Made by a program: the position numbers and the translations under genes. The notes below the pieces were generated by a model that was not told the origin of the DNA, did not search any database, and saw nothing but the letters and a program-made list of their open reading frames with translations. A stretch of 64,000 nucleotides of DNA from Gemmobacter fulvus (GTDB lineage Bacteria > Pseudomonadota > Alphaproteobacteria > Rhodobacterales > Rhodobacteraceae), in the NCBI RefSeq assembly GCF_018798885.1, contig NZ_CP076361.1, forward strand, positions 496,001 through 560,000, in the 5' to 3' direction. The stretch's first letter is position 1. Every line of letters starts with the position of its first letter. Below are positions 1 to 8,361 of this stretch, piece by piece.

Positions 1-26
1 CCACAAGCCGCGACTATACGGATTTC

Positions 27-48
27 AGGCTCTTTCGCCAGAGCCTTT
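27..48. terminator. Hairpin downstream of the LuxR-type gene, possible weak terminator
   Basis: A 7-bp perfect stem (AGGCTCT / AGAGCCT) with a 6-nt loop lies about 25 nt beyond the stop of the minus-strand regulator. It has only a short T run on the plus strand and none on the minus strand, so it could equally serve a gene to the left of the window. Confidence 0.3.
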
Positions 49-58
49 CGCCACCGGC

Positions 59-628
59 TCAACCGGCCTCGGCGGTCGGTTCCTTGGCGGCTGCGGGTAT
101 CGGCGGCTTCTCGCCCATCAGCGGCGCGCGGAGCAGATCCTCGATCAGAAGCGAGACCAGTTGCCCTCGGCCGCTGACCCCGGCCTTGCGATAGATCGCG
201 TTCAGATGCGTCTTGACCGTCGCCTCGGCCGAGCCACGGAACACCGCGATTTCGGCAATCGCATAGCCCTTGATGGTGAAGGCCGCGATGTCCTGCTCCG
301 ATGGCGTCAGCTTCCACTCGCGGAAATAACCCTCCATCACCTCGTTCAACGCGCCGGCGGCCACGCTCATCTGACGCTCCAGATGCGCCTGTTTGCGAAG
401 AAGGCGCATCAAATAGCGGATTTCAAACGCAATTCCCAGAATGATGCCCAGCGTCGCCCCAATCTCTGGCAGGATATGCCCGTCATGCAGCGTGTCCCAT
501 CCGGCGATGCGGACATCCTCGATTACATCCGCCACGAAAAACAGCACACAGGCGCATTGGAACAGGATCAGCGCGGTCAGCCCGATCTGGCGGCGATCGG
601 GCTTGGGTGTGGCGGGGGGCTGGGTCAT
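59..628 (-). CDS. Membrane-anchored LuxR-type HTH regulator
   Basis: This 189-aa protein is probably a transcription regulator tied to the inner membrane. Two hydrophobic segments (about residues 15-37 and 52-75) are followed by a charged linker and a C-terminal LuxR/GerE helix-turn-helix (about residues 107-165). That domain carries the usual LTPSE and TVKTHLNAIYRKAGV signatures. There is no receiver or known ligand domain, so the signal is unknown. It lies 12 nt downstream of a cytochrome b561 gene on the same strand and may be cotranscribed with it. The DNA-binding call is firm; the membrane anchoring is inferred from hydrophobicity. Confidence 0.75.
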   Translation of the reverse strand: MTQPPATPKPDRRQIGLTALILFQCACVLFFVADVIEDVRIAGWDTLHDGHILPEIGATLGIILGIAFEIRYLMRLLRKQAHLERQMSVAAGALNEVMEGYFREWKLTPSEQDIAAFTIKGYAIAEIAVFRGSAEATVKTHLNAIYRKAGVSGRGQLVSLLIEDLLRAPLMGEKPPIPAAAKEPTAEAG

Positions 629-640
629 CTCGGCTCCGGC

Positions 641-1168
641 TCAATCCTCGGGAAGGGTCTTGTAGCCTGTCACCATGGATCGGGGAAGGTTGATCCCGAG
701 CCGACGCGATTCAAACACCACCGCCGCGATATGCAGAACAACCGAGGCTTCGGCCCAGAGCACGGCGGCTTCGTGCAGTTCCTCGACCCATTCGATGCCG
801 AAAAACGCAAGCGTGGTCATCATATACCCCGAGATGCCGATCACCAGCAGCGTCGCCAGCAGGTTGTAGATCATCAGCGCGCCCAGCGGCGAATGGCCCG
901 CATGGGCATGGCGGCGCCCGGTGGCCATTTCGGCCAATTGGCCGACAGCGGCGGCGGGATCGGGCGGAAAGTCACTGAACCGGGCATGGCGGCTGCCGAA
1001 CAGGCCCCAGACCACGCGCGCGATCACCAGCGCCAGCACGGTATATCCGACATAGCGGTGCAGCGACGATTCGTCCTCGGTGAAAAAGGCATTGGCGGTA
1101 AAGGCCGCAACCAGCGACCAGTGAAACAGGCGCACGAAGGCGTCCCAGACAAATATGGTGCGGCGCAT
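641..1168 (-). CDS. Cytochrome b561 / b-type di-haem membrane protein
   Basis: A 175-aa four-helix membrane protein of the prokaryotic cytochrome b561 (Ni-hydrogenase b-type) family, which passes electrons between quinol and a periplasmic or soluble partner. Candidate haem-ligand histidines are in the first helix (motif RLFHW), the second (LHRYVGY) and the last helices (LHEAA and VVLHIAA). It lies between a small secreted PepSY protein upstream and a LuxR-type regulator downstream, all on the minus strand. The PepSY plus b-type cytochrome pairing suggests a small periplasmic redox module. The electron donor and acceptor cannot be told from sequence. Confidence 0.85.
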   Translation of the reverse strand: MRRTIFVWDAFVRLFHWSLVAAFTANAFFTEDESSLHRYVGYTVLALVIARVVWGLFGSRHARFSDFPPDPAAAVGQLAEMATGRRHAHAGHSPLGALMIYNLLATLLVIGISGYMMTTLAFFGIEWVEELHEAAVLWAEASVVLHIAAVVFESRRLGINLPRSMVTGYKTLPED

Positions 1169-1208
1169 GGCGACATCCTGACAAAAGCGGGCTGAAACAG
1201 AGGGGACG

Positions 1209-1230
1209 CACCCGGCCCGAAGGCCGGGTG
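1209..1230 (-). other. Stable 9-bp GC hairpin between PepSY and cytochrome b561 genes
   Basis: CACCCGGCC and GGCCGGGTG form a perfect 9-bp stem around a 4-nt loop that reads TTCG on the transcribed minus strand. There is no T run, so it is more likely an mRNA processing or stability element, or a leaky stop after the PepSY gene, than a classical terminator. Confidence 0.4.
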
Positions 1231-1239
1231 CTGTGCGGC

Positions 1240-1488
1240 TTATTCGGTTTTCGACTTCACGATTTTCAGCTGCGCGTCGAGATAGAGTTCGTAGGTCTTG
1301 CCGTCTTTCACGGCGTAGACCTCGATCATGCCGTCTTCGCTGTCGATCTTGCGGACCTCATAGCCCTGCGCGGTCATCTCTGCCGTCACCTTGTCTTTCA
1401 GCGCGGCGTCGATGTTGTCGCCCGAGGCGAAGGCCAGCGGGGCCGACAGGGCAAGGAAAGCAACGGTGAGGAGGGAAAGCGATTTCAT
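1240..1488 (-). CDS. Small periplasmic PepSY-domain protein
   Basis: An 82-aa protein with an N-terminal signal peptide (residues 1-22, probable cleavage after LAFA-S). The rest looks like a single PepSY-like domain (about residues 28-82, with the alternating pattern VRKIDSEDGMIEVYAVKDG). The start at 1488 is chosen because an AAGGA lies about 8 nt upstream; an ATG three codons earlier would overlap that ribosome binding site. PepSY domains bind or modulate peptidases or accompany membrane redox proteins. Here the neighbour is a cytochrome b561. The exact function is unknown. Confidence 0.75.
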   Translation of the reverse strand: MKSLSLLTVAFLALSAPLAFASGDNIDAALKDKVTAEMTAQGYEVRKIDSEDGMIEVYAVKDGKTYELYLDAQLKIVKSKTE

Positions 1489-1630
1489 CGGGAACATCCT
1501 TTTCGGAGGGTTGCCCGCCATCCGGTTGCGGCGGGATAAGCCGGATATGCCGCCCTGCCCGGCCTGCCACCATCGGCGCAAAGGCGCAGATGACCGCTCT
1601 AGCCCCGCAGTTGCAGACGCGTCGGGGCCG

Positions 1631-1659
1631 TTGCCCGCGCGCTCTGCCCCCGGTATAGG
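1631..1659 (+). promoter_or_regulatory. Candidate sigma-70 promoter of ssb
   Basis: TTGCCC at 1631-1636 and TATAGG at 1654-1659 are separated by 17 nt and lie about 70 nt upstream of the ssb start, in the divergent gap with the PepSY gene. I looked for an alphaproteobacterial LexA box (GTTC-N7-GTTC) in this gap and saw none. Confidence 0.45.
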
Positions 1660-1725
1660 TGCGGTCAATCATCGTTTTGCCAAAAGCGGGCGCGCCTTGC
1701 CTGCAAACAAGAATCGGGGGCATCC

Positions 1726-2307
1726 ATGGCGGGTTCGGTCAACAAGGTCATCATCGTCGGCAATCTGGGGCGTGACCCGGAAGTGCGCAGCTTTCAGAAT
1801 GGCGGCAAGGTGGTGAACCTGCGCATCGCCACCTCGGAAACCTGGCGCGACCGCAATTCGGGCGAGCGCAAGGAGCGCACCGAATGGCATTCCGTCGCCA
1901 TCTTTTCGGAACCGCTGGCCAAGATCGCCGAACAATATCTGCGCAAAGGTTCCAAGGTCTATATCGAGGGCGCGCTGGAAACGCGGAAATGGCAGGATCA
2001 ATCCGGCCAGGACCGCTACACCACCGAAATCGTGCTGCGCCCGTATCGGGGCGAGCTGACGCTGCTGGATGGCCGCGGTGAAGGCGGTGGCGCGGGCGGC
2101 GGTGCGGCAGGCGGCTATGGTGATGACCAGGGCGGCGGCTATGGCGGCGGCGATTACGAAGGCGGCTCGGGCGGCGGCGGCGGCAGCCGGGGTGGCGCAG
2201 GCGGCGGTTACGGCGGCGGCGCCGGTCGTGGCAGCGCAGGCGGCGGCTTTGGCGGCGGCGCGGCGGCAGGTGGCCGCAACGACATGGACGACGAAATCCC
2301 GTTCTGA
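1726..2307 (+). CDS. ssb: Single-stranded DNA-binding protein
   Basis: A 193-aa SSB that coats single-stranded DNA during replication, repair and recombination. The N-terminal OB fold (about residues 1-112) begins with [20 protein letters not shown]. It is followed by a long glycine-rich disordered linker (about residues 118-185) and the conserved acidic tip DMDDEIPF that recruits partner proteins. It is longer than the 178-aa E. coli protein because of the Gly-rich linker. It stands alone, with its own promoter candidate and a divergent neighbour. The identification is secure. Confidence 0.97.
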   Translation: MAGSVNKVIIVGNLGRDPEVRSFQNGGKVVNLRIATSETWRDRNSGERKERTEWHSVAIFSEPLAKIAEQYLRKGSKVYIEGALETRKWQDQSGQDRYTTEIVLRPYRGELTLLDGRGEGGGAGGGAAGGYGDDQGGGYGGGDYEGGSGGGGGSRGGAGGGYGGGAGRGSAGGGFGGGAAAGGRNDMDDEIPF

Positions 2308-2329
2308 GCCGGGCTGACGGATTTTTCGC

Positions 2330-3289
2330 ATGACCACCCCCACCACCGGCCGCAACCGCGCCATCGACCTTCTGAAGCTCGGCCTTGCGCTGATGGTGGT
2401 GGGGATACACGCCAACCCGTTCGTCCCCTTGGGGCGGACGGCGATCCTGTTGACCGGCGACGGTCTGTTCCGGCTGGGCGTGCCGGTGTTCCTGATCTTC
2501 AACGGCTATTTTCTGCACGCCGCCGTCGAGGCGGGCCGTCCCTGGCTTTATGTCAAACGCGCGGTGCAGCTTTATGCAATCTGGATGCTGCTGTATCTGC
2601 CGGTCTATTGGGGCATGTTCTCGGGGCAGAGCATGGTCGAACGGGTCAAGATGCTGGTCTTTGGCTTCTGGCATCTGTGGTATCTGTCGGGCATGGCCAT
2701 GGCGGCGGCGCTGGTGACGCTGCTCAGGCACTGGTCGGCGCGCGCGATGTGGGGGCTGATGGCCATCACGTTTCTGTGTGGCATCGCCATCACCTATGCC
2801 ATCGCCTGGGAGCTGATCACGGTGAACAAGGCGGTGTTCGGTGATACGCTGAAACCCAACCGCAATGCGCTGTTCCTGTGCCTGCCCTTCCTGCTGGCGG
2901 GCTATCTGATCCGGCGCGACTCGCTGGCCGATCACATCAGCCTGCGGCTGGCGCTGACGTTGGCGGCGCTGGGATCGGTGCTGATCCTGGCAGAATCGCT
3001 GTTCCTGCATCATGTTGCGCCGCGCGGCGTCGCGCATGACACCATGCTCAGCCTTGGGCTGGCGGCTCCGATGCTGGCACTGGCCGCGCTGAAATGGCCG
3101 GGCATCGCGCAAAGCCGGGCGGCGGGTGATTACGCCAGTGGCATCTATTTCATCCATGTGGCGATCTGCGCGATGCTGTTCCGTCACACCGAATTGCAGC
3201 GCCCCGCCGTCTATGCGCTGACCGTCGCGGGGGCGGTTGCGGGGACCTGGATGATCCGTCGGGCGGGACTGACACGAAAACTTCTGTGA
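2330..3289 (+). CDS. Acyltransferase-3 family membrane protein
   Basis: A 319-aa integral membrane protein with about ten hydrophobic helices and the N-terminal signature of the acyltransferase-3 (OafA/WecH-like) family (RNRAIDLLKLGLALMVVGIHANP, with the family histidine at about residue 28). Members transfer acyl groups, often acetyl, to surface sugars or other substrates. It starts 22 nt after ssb and no glycan gene cluster is nearby, so the substrate is unknown. Lipid A, capsule and osmolyte modification are all possible. Confidence 0.75.
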   Translation: MTTPTTGRNRAIDLLKLGLALMVVGIHANPFVPLGRTAILLTGDGLFRLGVPVFLIFNGYFLHAAVEAGRPWLYVKRAVQLYAIWMLLYLPVYWGMFSGQSMVERVKMLVFGFWHLWYLSGMAMAAALVTLLRHWSARAMWGLMAITFLCGIAITYAIAWELITVNKAVFGDTLKPNRNALFLCLPFLLAGYLIRRDSLADHISLRLALTLAALGSVLILAESLFLHHVAPRGVAHDTMLSLGLAAPMLALAALKWPGIAQSRAAGDYASGIYFIHVAICAMLFRHTELQRPAVYALTVAGAVAGTWMIRRAGLTRKLL

Positions 3290-3315
3290 CACTGGACCTT
3301 GGGGCCGGGATTTCC

Positions 3316-3323
3316 TATATAAT
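3316..3323 (+). promoter_or_regulatory. Candidate -10 element upstream of the sufT-like gene
   Basis: A consensus TATAAT (3318-3323), within TATATAAT, lies 27 nt upstream of the start at 3350 in a GC-rich setting. The best -35 candidates have non-optimal spacing, so only the -10 is called. Confidence 0.4.
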
Positions 3324-3349
3324 CTCTCAACTAACCCAGCGAGACCGAA

Positions 3350-3712
3350 ATGACCCAGGCTCAGGACACGATCGAGGGCACCCCCCTCATCAAACCGTCA
3401 ACCACCGATCATCCCCTTTACGACAGCGTGGTCGATGCTTGCCGCACCGTGTTCGACCCGGAAATCCCGGTGAACATCTTTGATCTGGGCCTGATCTACA
3501 CCATCGAGATCGGCACCGAAAACGAGATCGAGATCATCATGACGCTGACCGCGCCGGGATGTCCCGTGGCGGGCGAGATGCCCGGCTGGGTGGCCGATGC
3601 GGTGGAGCCGCTGGCCGGGGTGAAATCGGTGAATGTGCAGATGACCTTCGATCCGCCCTGGGGCATGAACATGATGTCCGATGAAGCCCGGCTGGAGCTG
3701 GGATTCATGTGA
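3350..3712 (+). CDS. sufT: MIP18/DUF59 family Fe-S assembly protein (SufT-like)
   Basis: A 120-aa protein of the MIP18 (DUF59/PaaD) family. The family motif DPEIPVNIFDLGLIY is at residues 36-50, and a T-APGCP motif with the conserved Cys (TLTAPGCPVAGEMP) is near residues 65-79. SufT-type members help mature iron-sulfur proteins, and here an A-type carrier gene follows 66 nt downstream, which supports an Fe-S role over the phenylacetate-pathway role of PaaD. The symbol is by family resemblance and context. Confidence 0.85.
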   Translation: MTQAQDTIEGTPLIKPSTTDHPLYDSVVDACRTVFDPEIPVNIFDLGLIYTIEIGTENEIEIIMTLTAPGCPVAGEMPGWVADAVEPLAGVKSVNVQMTFDPPWGMNMMSDEARLELGFM

Positions 3713-3778
3713 TCGGCCCCCCCTTGAGCGGGGCGGCGTAAAAACCTATCTTTACGCCATAACAAAAGGAATTGCTCC

Positions 3779-4138
3779 ATGTTCGGCATCCCCGGCAAAC
3801 AGGCCGTCACGCTTACCCCCGCCGCCGCCCGGCAGATTGCGCGGCTGATGGCGAAGCAGGACAGCCAGGGCCTGCGCATCGGCATCAAGAAGGGTGGCTG
3901 TGCGGGCATGGAATATACCATGGATTACGTCTCGGACGTGAATCCGATGGATGAACTGGTGGAACAGGATGGCGCGCGGGTGATGATTGCACCGATGGCG
4001 CAGATGTTCCTGTTCGGCACGGAAATCGACTATCAGATTTCCGCGCTGGAGTCCGGGTTCAAATTCAACAATCCCAATGTGTCCGAAGCCTGCGGCTGCG
4101 GCGAATCCATCAAGTTCAAAGACCAACCGGCGCAGTAA
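3779..4138 (+). CDS. sufA: A-type iron-sulfur carrier (SufA/IscA/ErpA family)
   Basis: A 119-aa A-type Fe-S carrier that accepts clusters from a scaffold and hands them to apo-proteins. The three conserved cysteines are visible: one in GGCAGMEY (about residue 41) and two in the C-terminal EACGCGES (about residues 107-109). The ribosome binding site AAAAGGA lies 8 nt upstream of the ATG. It sits directly after a SufT-like gene, although the rest of a suf operon is not in this window. SufA is preferred over ErpA only from context. Confidence 0.88.
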   Translation: MFGIPGKQAVTLTPAAARQIARLMAKQDSQGLRIGIKKGGCAGMEYTMDYVSDVNPMDELVEQDGARVMIAPMAQMFLFGTEIDYQISALESGFKFNNPNVSEACGCGESIKFKDQPAQ

Positions 4139-4217
4139 ACGCGCCGCCGCGGGCGGTTGCACCTTTTCCCGCGCGCGGCGCAATGGCATAACAGCCCCGA
4201 TCCATGGGAGGACTGAG

Positions 4218-4961
4218 ATGCGCAAACTTGCCGCCGGAAACTGGAAGATGAATGGCACCGCCGCCGCCCTGGCCGAGGTGCAGGCGCTTCTGGCTGCCCA
4301 TCCCGCCCCGGCCTGCGACATGCTGCTGTGCCCGCCTGCCACGCTGATGTCGCGCATGGCCGATCTGGCACGCGGCACGGCGCTGCGGATCGGCGGGCAG
4401 GATTGCCATGCTGCTGCCTCGGGTGCCCATACCGGCGACATTGCTGCGGCGATGCTGGTGGATGCAGGCGCAAGCCATGTGATCCTTGGCCATTCCGAAC
4501 GCCGCGCCGATCATGGCGAAACCGACAGTCTTGTGAATGCCAAGGCCGTGGCCGCGCTGGTGGCGGGTCTGATCGCGGTGATCTGTGTCGGCGAAACCGA
4601 GGCCGAGCGGGATGCCGGCACCACGCTGGATGTGATCGGCACGCAACTGGCCGGATCGGTGCCCGATGCGGCCACGCCCGACACCGTGGTCATCGCCTAT
4701 GAGCCGGTCTGGGCCATCGGCACCGGCCGCACCCCCACCCTGTCTGAAATTGCCGAGGTGCATGGCTTTCTGCGCGCGCGCCTGACCGCGCGCTTTGGTC
4801 AGGCCGCAGCCGGGATGCGGCTGCTTTATGGCGGGTCTGTCAAACCCTCCAACGCCGCCGAGATTTTTGCGGTGCCGCATGTCGATGGCGCTCTGGTCGG
4901 CGGGGCGAGCCTGAAAGCCGCCGATTTCGGGGCGATTGTCGCCGCCCTCGCCGCCGCCTGA
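4218..4961 (+). CDS. tpiA: Triose-phosphate isomerase
   Basis: A 247-aa TIM-barrel enzyme interconverting dihydroxyacetone phosphate and glyceraldehyde 3-phosphate. The start at 4218 gives the standard N-terminus [13 protein letters not shown] (catalytic Asn-x-Lys) and follows a GGGAGGA. The catalytic His is in ILGHSERR and the catalytic Glu in [11 protein letters not shown]; the phosphate-binding LLYGGSVKP loop is also present. Length matches the family. A longer open frame starting near 3987 overlaps sufA and is not used. The DMT exporter gene follows closely. Confidence 0.96.
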   Translation: MRKLAAGNWKMNGTAAALAEVQALLAAHPAPACDMLLCPPATLMSRMADLARGTALRIGGQDCHAAASGAHTGDIAAAMLVDAGASHVILGHSERRADHGETDSLVNAKAVAALVAGLIAVICVGETEAERDAGTTLDVIGTQLAGSVPDAATPDTVVIAYEPVWAIGTGRTPTLSEIAEVHGFLRARLTARFGQAAAGMRLLYGGSVKPSNAAEIFAVPHVDGALVGGASLKAADFGAIVAALAAA

Positions 4962-5013
4962 TCCCCTCTTGGCACGCAAGGGGCCAGACCGGCCCTTTGC
5001 GCGGTATCTCCCC

Positions 5014-5922
5014 ATGAAAGTCACCGATATGTCGCCGCTCAAGGCCAATAGCCTGTGCCTGCTGTCCATGCTGGTCTGGGCGATGGGCCTGCCCGCCGCC
5101 GAATACCTGATCGGGCCGGTGCCGCCCCTGCCGCTGACGGCGATGCGGCTCGGCCTTGCCGCGCTGGCCTTGCTGCCGGTCTGGCTGGCGGTTGAGGGCT
5201 GGAGTGCGCTGCGCCACGCGCCCTGGGGCCGCGGCATCGCCATCGGCAGCCTGATGCTGGGGCTTGCCGGGTTTCTGCTGGTGGTGGCACAGGCGATCAC
5301 CGGGGCCGTCACCGTGGCGGTGATTTCGGCCACCATGCCGGTGATCGGCATTGCCATCGAATGTGTGCTGGATGGCCGCCGCCTGACCCTGCTGCTGGTG
5401 CTGGGGGTGCTGCTGTCGCTGGCGGGCGGGCTGCTGGCCTATGCCGAGGGCATGGGCGGCTTTCATCTGGGCTTTGGCGCGCTCTGTGCCTTCGGCTCGA
5501 TCCTCGCCTATACGTTCGGCTCGCGGCTCACAGTCACCGGCCTGCCCGACATGACGCCGCTGGGCCGGTGCAGCCTGACAATGGCGGGGGCGGCCATCGC
5601 CACCACGGCAGGCGCGCTGCTGGCCGCCGCCTTCGGCGCCCCCGGCCCCGACTGGGCCGCCCTGGGGATGCGCGAGGCCCTGGCTCTGGCGGTCTTTTCT
5701 CTGGTGGGCATCGCGCTGTGTCAGATCCTGTGGATCGCCTCGGTGGGCCATCTGGGCATCGGCCTTGCCTCGCTGCACATGAATGCCGCACCGTTTTATG
5801 TGATGATCTTCCTGTTCCTGCTGGGCCAGCCCTGGAACTGGATTCAGGCCCTTGGGGCCACCATCGTCGGGGCGGGCGTGCTGATCGCCCAGAGCCGCCC
5901 CGCCCGACCTGCCACGGAGTGA
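5014..5922 (+). CDS. DMT-superfamily (EamA) transporter
   Basis: A 302-aa inner-membrane protein with ten predicted helices in two EamA repeats, a drug/metabolite exporter by family. The start at 5014 (MKVTDMSPLKAN) avoids overlap with tpiA; 5029 is an alternative ATG. It ends 2 nt before the P450 start, so the two are almost certainly cotranscribed. Export of the P450 product is a possible link, but this is inference. The substrate is unknown. Confidence 0.8.
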   Translation: MKVTDMSPLKANSLCLLSMLVWAMGLPAAEYLIGPVPPLPLTAMRLGLAALALLPVWLAVEGWSALRHAPWGRGIAIGSLMLGLAGFLLVVAQAITGAVTVAVISATMPVIGIAIECVLDGRRLTLLLVLGVLLSLAGGLLAYAEGMGGFHLGFGALCAFGSILAYTFGSRLTVTGLPDMTPLGRCSLTMAGAAIATTAGALLAAAFGAPGPDWAALGMREALALAVFSLVGIALCQILWIASVGHLGIGLASLHMNAAPFYVMIFLFLLGQPWNWIQALGATIVGAGVLIAQSRPARPATE

Positions 5923-5924
5923 CC

Positions 5925-7109
5925 ATGCAGACCCTTTCGCAATCGCCGCTGGATCCCGCCTTCGTGCAGAACCCCTATCCGTTCTATGAACGCGCCCGCG
6001 CGGCGGGGCCGTTCTTCCACTGGCAGGATTATGGGCTGACCTGCACCACCTCTTATGCGGCAGTCAGCGCCCTGTTCCGCGACCGGCGGCTGGGGCGGGA
6101 AATTCCGCCCGAAAAGCAGCAGGCGATCCCCGATCATCTGAAACCGTTCTACGCGGTCGAGGCCCATTCCATGCTGGAGCTGGAGCCGCCCCGCCACACC
6201 CGCCTGCGCAGCCTTGTGCTGCGCGCCTTCACCTCGCGCCGGATTGCCGCCCTCGCGCCCGAAATCACCGCCCTGTGCGACCATCTGGCCGAAACCCTGC
6301 CCGATGGCGAATTTGACCTGCTCAGGCATTTCGGCCAGCGCCTGCCGGTGGTCGTGATCGCGCGCCTGCTGGGCGTGCCCGAAGAAATGGGCGACGACCT
6401 GCTGCGCTGGTCCAATGCGATGGTCGGCATGTATATGGCCGGGCGCGACCGCGCGCGCGAGGATGCGGCGGTGGCGGCGACCGAAAGCTTCGTGGCCTTC
6501 ATGCGCCGCTATGTCGACCAGCGCCGCCACGATCCGCGCGACGATCTGATCACCGCGCTGATTGCCGCCGAGGAGGCGGGCGAGAAGCTCAGCACCGACG
6601 AGCTGATCACCACCTGCATCCTGCTGCTGAATGCCGGGCATGAGGCCACGGTGCACAGCTTTGGCAATGGTGTGAAAACCCTGCTGGAAACCGCCACCGC
6701 GGCCAGCGCCCTCGCGCCCGAGCGGATCGAGGCCACGGTCGAGGAAATCCTGCGCTTTGATCCGCCGCTGCATATGTTCACCCGCCATGTCTATGAGGAT
6801 GTGGAGGTGATGGGCACCACCCTGCCGAAAGGATCCGAAGTGGCGCTGCTGCTGGCGGCGGCCAACCGCGATCCGCAGACCTATGCCGATGCAGCGCGCT
6901 TCGATCCGGCACGGGTGGGCAAGGCCAATACCAGCTTTGGCGCGGGCATCCATTTCTGCGTCGGCGCGCCGCTGGCCCGGCTGGAGCTGCAAATCGCCCT
7001 GCCGATCCTGTTCCGCCACAAACCCGCCCTGCGCCTGACCGAACCGCCGCGCTATGGCGATGTCTATCATTTTCACGGGCTGGAACGGCTGATGGTGCGC
7101 GCGGATTAG
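5925..7109 (+). CDS. Bacterial class I cytochrome P450
   Basis: A 394-aa soluble P450 monooxygenase. The haem loop FGAGIHFCVG carries the proximal ligand Cys345; the ExxR pair is in EEILRFDPP; the I-helix motif is AGHEAT (237-242). The usual I-helix acid is present (Glu240), but the position normally holding the conserved Thr is Ala241, as in P450 EryF (CYP107A1) where substrate assists proton delivery. It needs a ferredoxin and a reductase, neither adjacent; a ferredoxin-NADP reductase lies 10 kb away. It is tightly coupled to an upstream DMT exporter. The substrate cannot be predicted. Confidence 0.92.
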   Translation: MQTLSQSPLDPAFVQNPYPFYERARAAGPFFHWQDYGLTCTTSYAAVSALFRDRRLGREIPPEKQQAIPDHLKPFYAVEAHSMLELEPPRHTRLRSLVLRAFTSRRIAALAPEITALCDHLAETLPDGEFDLLRHFGQRLPVVVIARLLGVPEEMGDDLLRWSNAMVGMYMAGRDRAREDAAVAATESFVAFMRRYVDQRRHDPRDDLITALIAAEEAGEKLSTDELITTCILLLNAGHEATVHSFGNGVKTLLETATAASALAPERIEATVEEILRFDPPLHMFTRHVYEDVEVMGTTLPKGSEVALLLAAANRDPQTYADAARFDPARVGKANTSFGAGIHFCVGAPLARLELQIALPILFRHKPALRLTEPPRYGDVYHFHGLERLMVRAD

Positions 7110-7319
7110 TGCAAGGGCAGCCTGCCGAAGTTGGTTCAGGGCGGGATCGCTACGCCTGATGGCAGGATGCTGTCTGGCGAGCATATCGGAGCAGAACGGA
7201 GCCCTTTGTTCGAGGGAATGTGGCTGCTATGCGGACGAAGCGGACACTTGCCAGAAGGCTCACGTTTGGCGACGACGTACTAGAAGTGGCCTAGCGGCCA
7301 AGGAAGATGTGTAACTACC

Positions 7320-7704
7320 ATGTTCGTACATACACCCGATGACGGCAAAATCCTCGATGCTTATTGCAAGCATTTTTCGAAGGTTTGGGTGGTACTTTCG
7401 CCGTTTCTGAGGCCACAAGCGCTTCCATTTGAGCGCTTCTTTCCGGGGACCTACCCGACGCGCAATGAAATCCTTGCTGACTGCACGCCAGTGACATGGT
7501 CGGAAGTGTTGCACAAGGGAGGCTTCGAGACGCTCAGCGATATCGATATCGCCTTAAGGTCCTACGTCCTCGGCCTGACGTACCCAAACCAGCGTCTGAG
7601 TGATCAACTCGCGAATATGGTCGAAGGGCAAAAGCTCATCCCGCCAGTCGAAGGTTGTTTTGCCCCGCACAACGAACGAAGATTCCTACTACGCCTGATT
7701 GAAC
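7320..7704 (+). pseudogene. 5' part of a DUF2711-like gene interrupted by an IS66 element
   Basis: This is the N-terminal 128 codons of a gene whose C-terminal part lies at 12831-13090. At 7705 the IS begins; the frame then reads 11 codons into the IS end and stops at 7739, giving a 139-aa truncated product. Deleting 7705-12830 (the IS plus one 8-bp duplicate) restores one 214-aa frame. From memory the joined protein resembles the DUF2711 family (pattern PGTYPTRNEI, WSEVL, DIALRSYVLGL, then HWDS and TEVYW), whose function is unknown. GC content is visibly lower than in the flanking core genes, suggesting earlier acquisition. No good ribosome binding site is seen close to 7320. Confidence 0.8.
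7697..7704 (+). repeat. Left target-site duplication GATTGAAC
   Basis: This 8-bp sequence directly precedes the IS66 left inverted repeat and recurs exactly at 12823-12830 after the right inverted repeat. An 8-bp duplication is the known signature of IS66-family insertion. Confidence 0.93.
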
Positions 7705-7726
7705 GTAAGCGGTGCGCCGGCCCCGT
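7705..7726 (+). repeat. IS66 left terminal inverted repeat
   Basis: The first 12 bases (GTAAGCGGTGCG) match the right end exactly; after four differing bases CCCCGT matches again. GTAAGCGG is the typical IS66-family terminus. Confidence 0.9.
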
Positions 7727-7788
7727 GGTTTCGGCTTGATGTGACTTGGGGCATGCCGTTCTGCAACTGAGTTTGCGGGAGGCTGGCC

Positions 7789-8199
7789 GTGGAGCACCAA
7801 AACGAGCACCGGATGGAGGTGCGTGGGTCGAAGGAAGTATCCCGGATCGAGATCCTTGATGGCCCGACCGGGCGGCGGCGATGGCCGGATGATCTCAAGG
7901 CGCGGATTGTGGCTGAGAGTTTTCAGCCTGGCGCGCGGGTCTGCGATGTTGCGGCGAAGTATGGGTTGATTGCGCGGCACCTTTCGGGATGGCGTGGTCA
8001 GGCGCGCAAAGGGGAACTGGTGGTGCCGGTCGCTACGGCCCCGACCTTCGTGCCGCTGGTGATCGAGCCATTGGCTGATGCGTCGGCCGACACGGGCGTG
8101 ATCAGGGTCGAGATCTGTGGGGTCGTTCTGCATGTGATGCCGGATTGCAGTCCAGACCGCGCGGCGGCCTTGGCGGCGGCGTTGAGGAAGGTGCTGTGA
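7789..8199 (+). CDS. tnpA: IS66 accessory protein TnpA
   Basis: A 136-aa protein of the IS66 OrfA/TnpA family, needed with TnpB and TnpC for IS66 transposition. A Trp-rich helix-turn-helix of the transposase-8 type spans about residues 25-65 (RRRWPDDLKARIVAES, then DVAAKYG and SGWR). It starts at GTG 7789 behind GGGAGG. Its stop at 8197-8199 overlaps the GTG start of tnpB at 8196, the usual translational coupling in this family. It appears intact. Confidence 0.88.
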   Translation: MEHQNEHRMEVRGSKEVSRIEILDGPTGRRRWPDDLKARIVAESFQPGARVCDVAAKYGLIARHLSGWRGQARKGELVVPVATAPTFVPLVIEPLADASADTGVIRVEICGVVLHVMPDCSPDRAAALAAALRKVL

Positions 8200-8347
8200 T
8201 CTTTCCGGATCAGGCCGTCCGGATCGTGATTGCGACCAAGCCTGTGGACTTCCGCAAGGGACATGACGGGCTGGCGGCCATGGCGCATGCCGCGTTGGGC
8301 TTTGCGCCCAAGGCGGGGGTGATGGTTGTCTTCAGGTCCAAACGTGG
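8196..8347 (+). pseudogene. tnpB: 5' part of IS66 tnpB, split by the recombinase element
   Basis: This encodes the first 50 or so residues of TnpB (N-terminal pattern IATKPVDFRKGHDGLAAM, then VVFRSKRGD), starting at GTG 8196 inside the tnpA stop. Homology to TnpB ends at the codons for the conserved RGDR motif. The frame continues into foreign sequence and stops at 8381. The missing remainder is found in frame at 10967-11170. Joining the two parts gives a 117-aa protein, the normal TnpB length. Confidence 0.88.
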
Positions 8348-8361
8348 TGATCGGCTTTCAT
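8340..8361 (+). other. Predicted attL of the recombinase element
   Basis: The tnpB flank AAACGT is followed by the proposed GG crossover dinucleotide (8346-8347), one spacer base, and the element's left end GATCGGCTTTCAT (8349-8361). That end is an imperfect inverted copy (10 of 13 matches) of the right end, which sits at the same distance from its own GG. Confidence 0.65.

Noticed and set aside
1209-1230. Rho-independent terminator after the PepSY gene
   Set aside because: The stem is strong but has no T run, so it is listed only as a hairpin.
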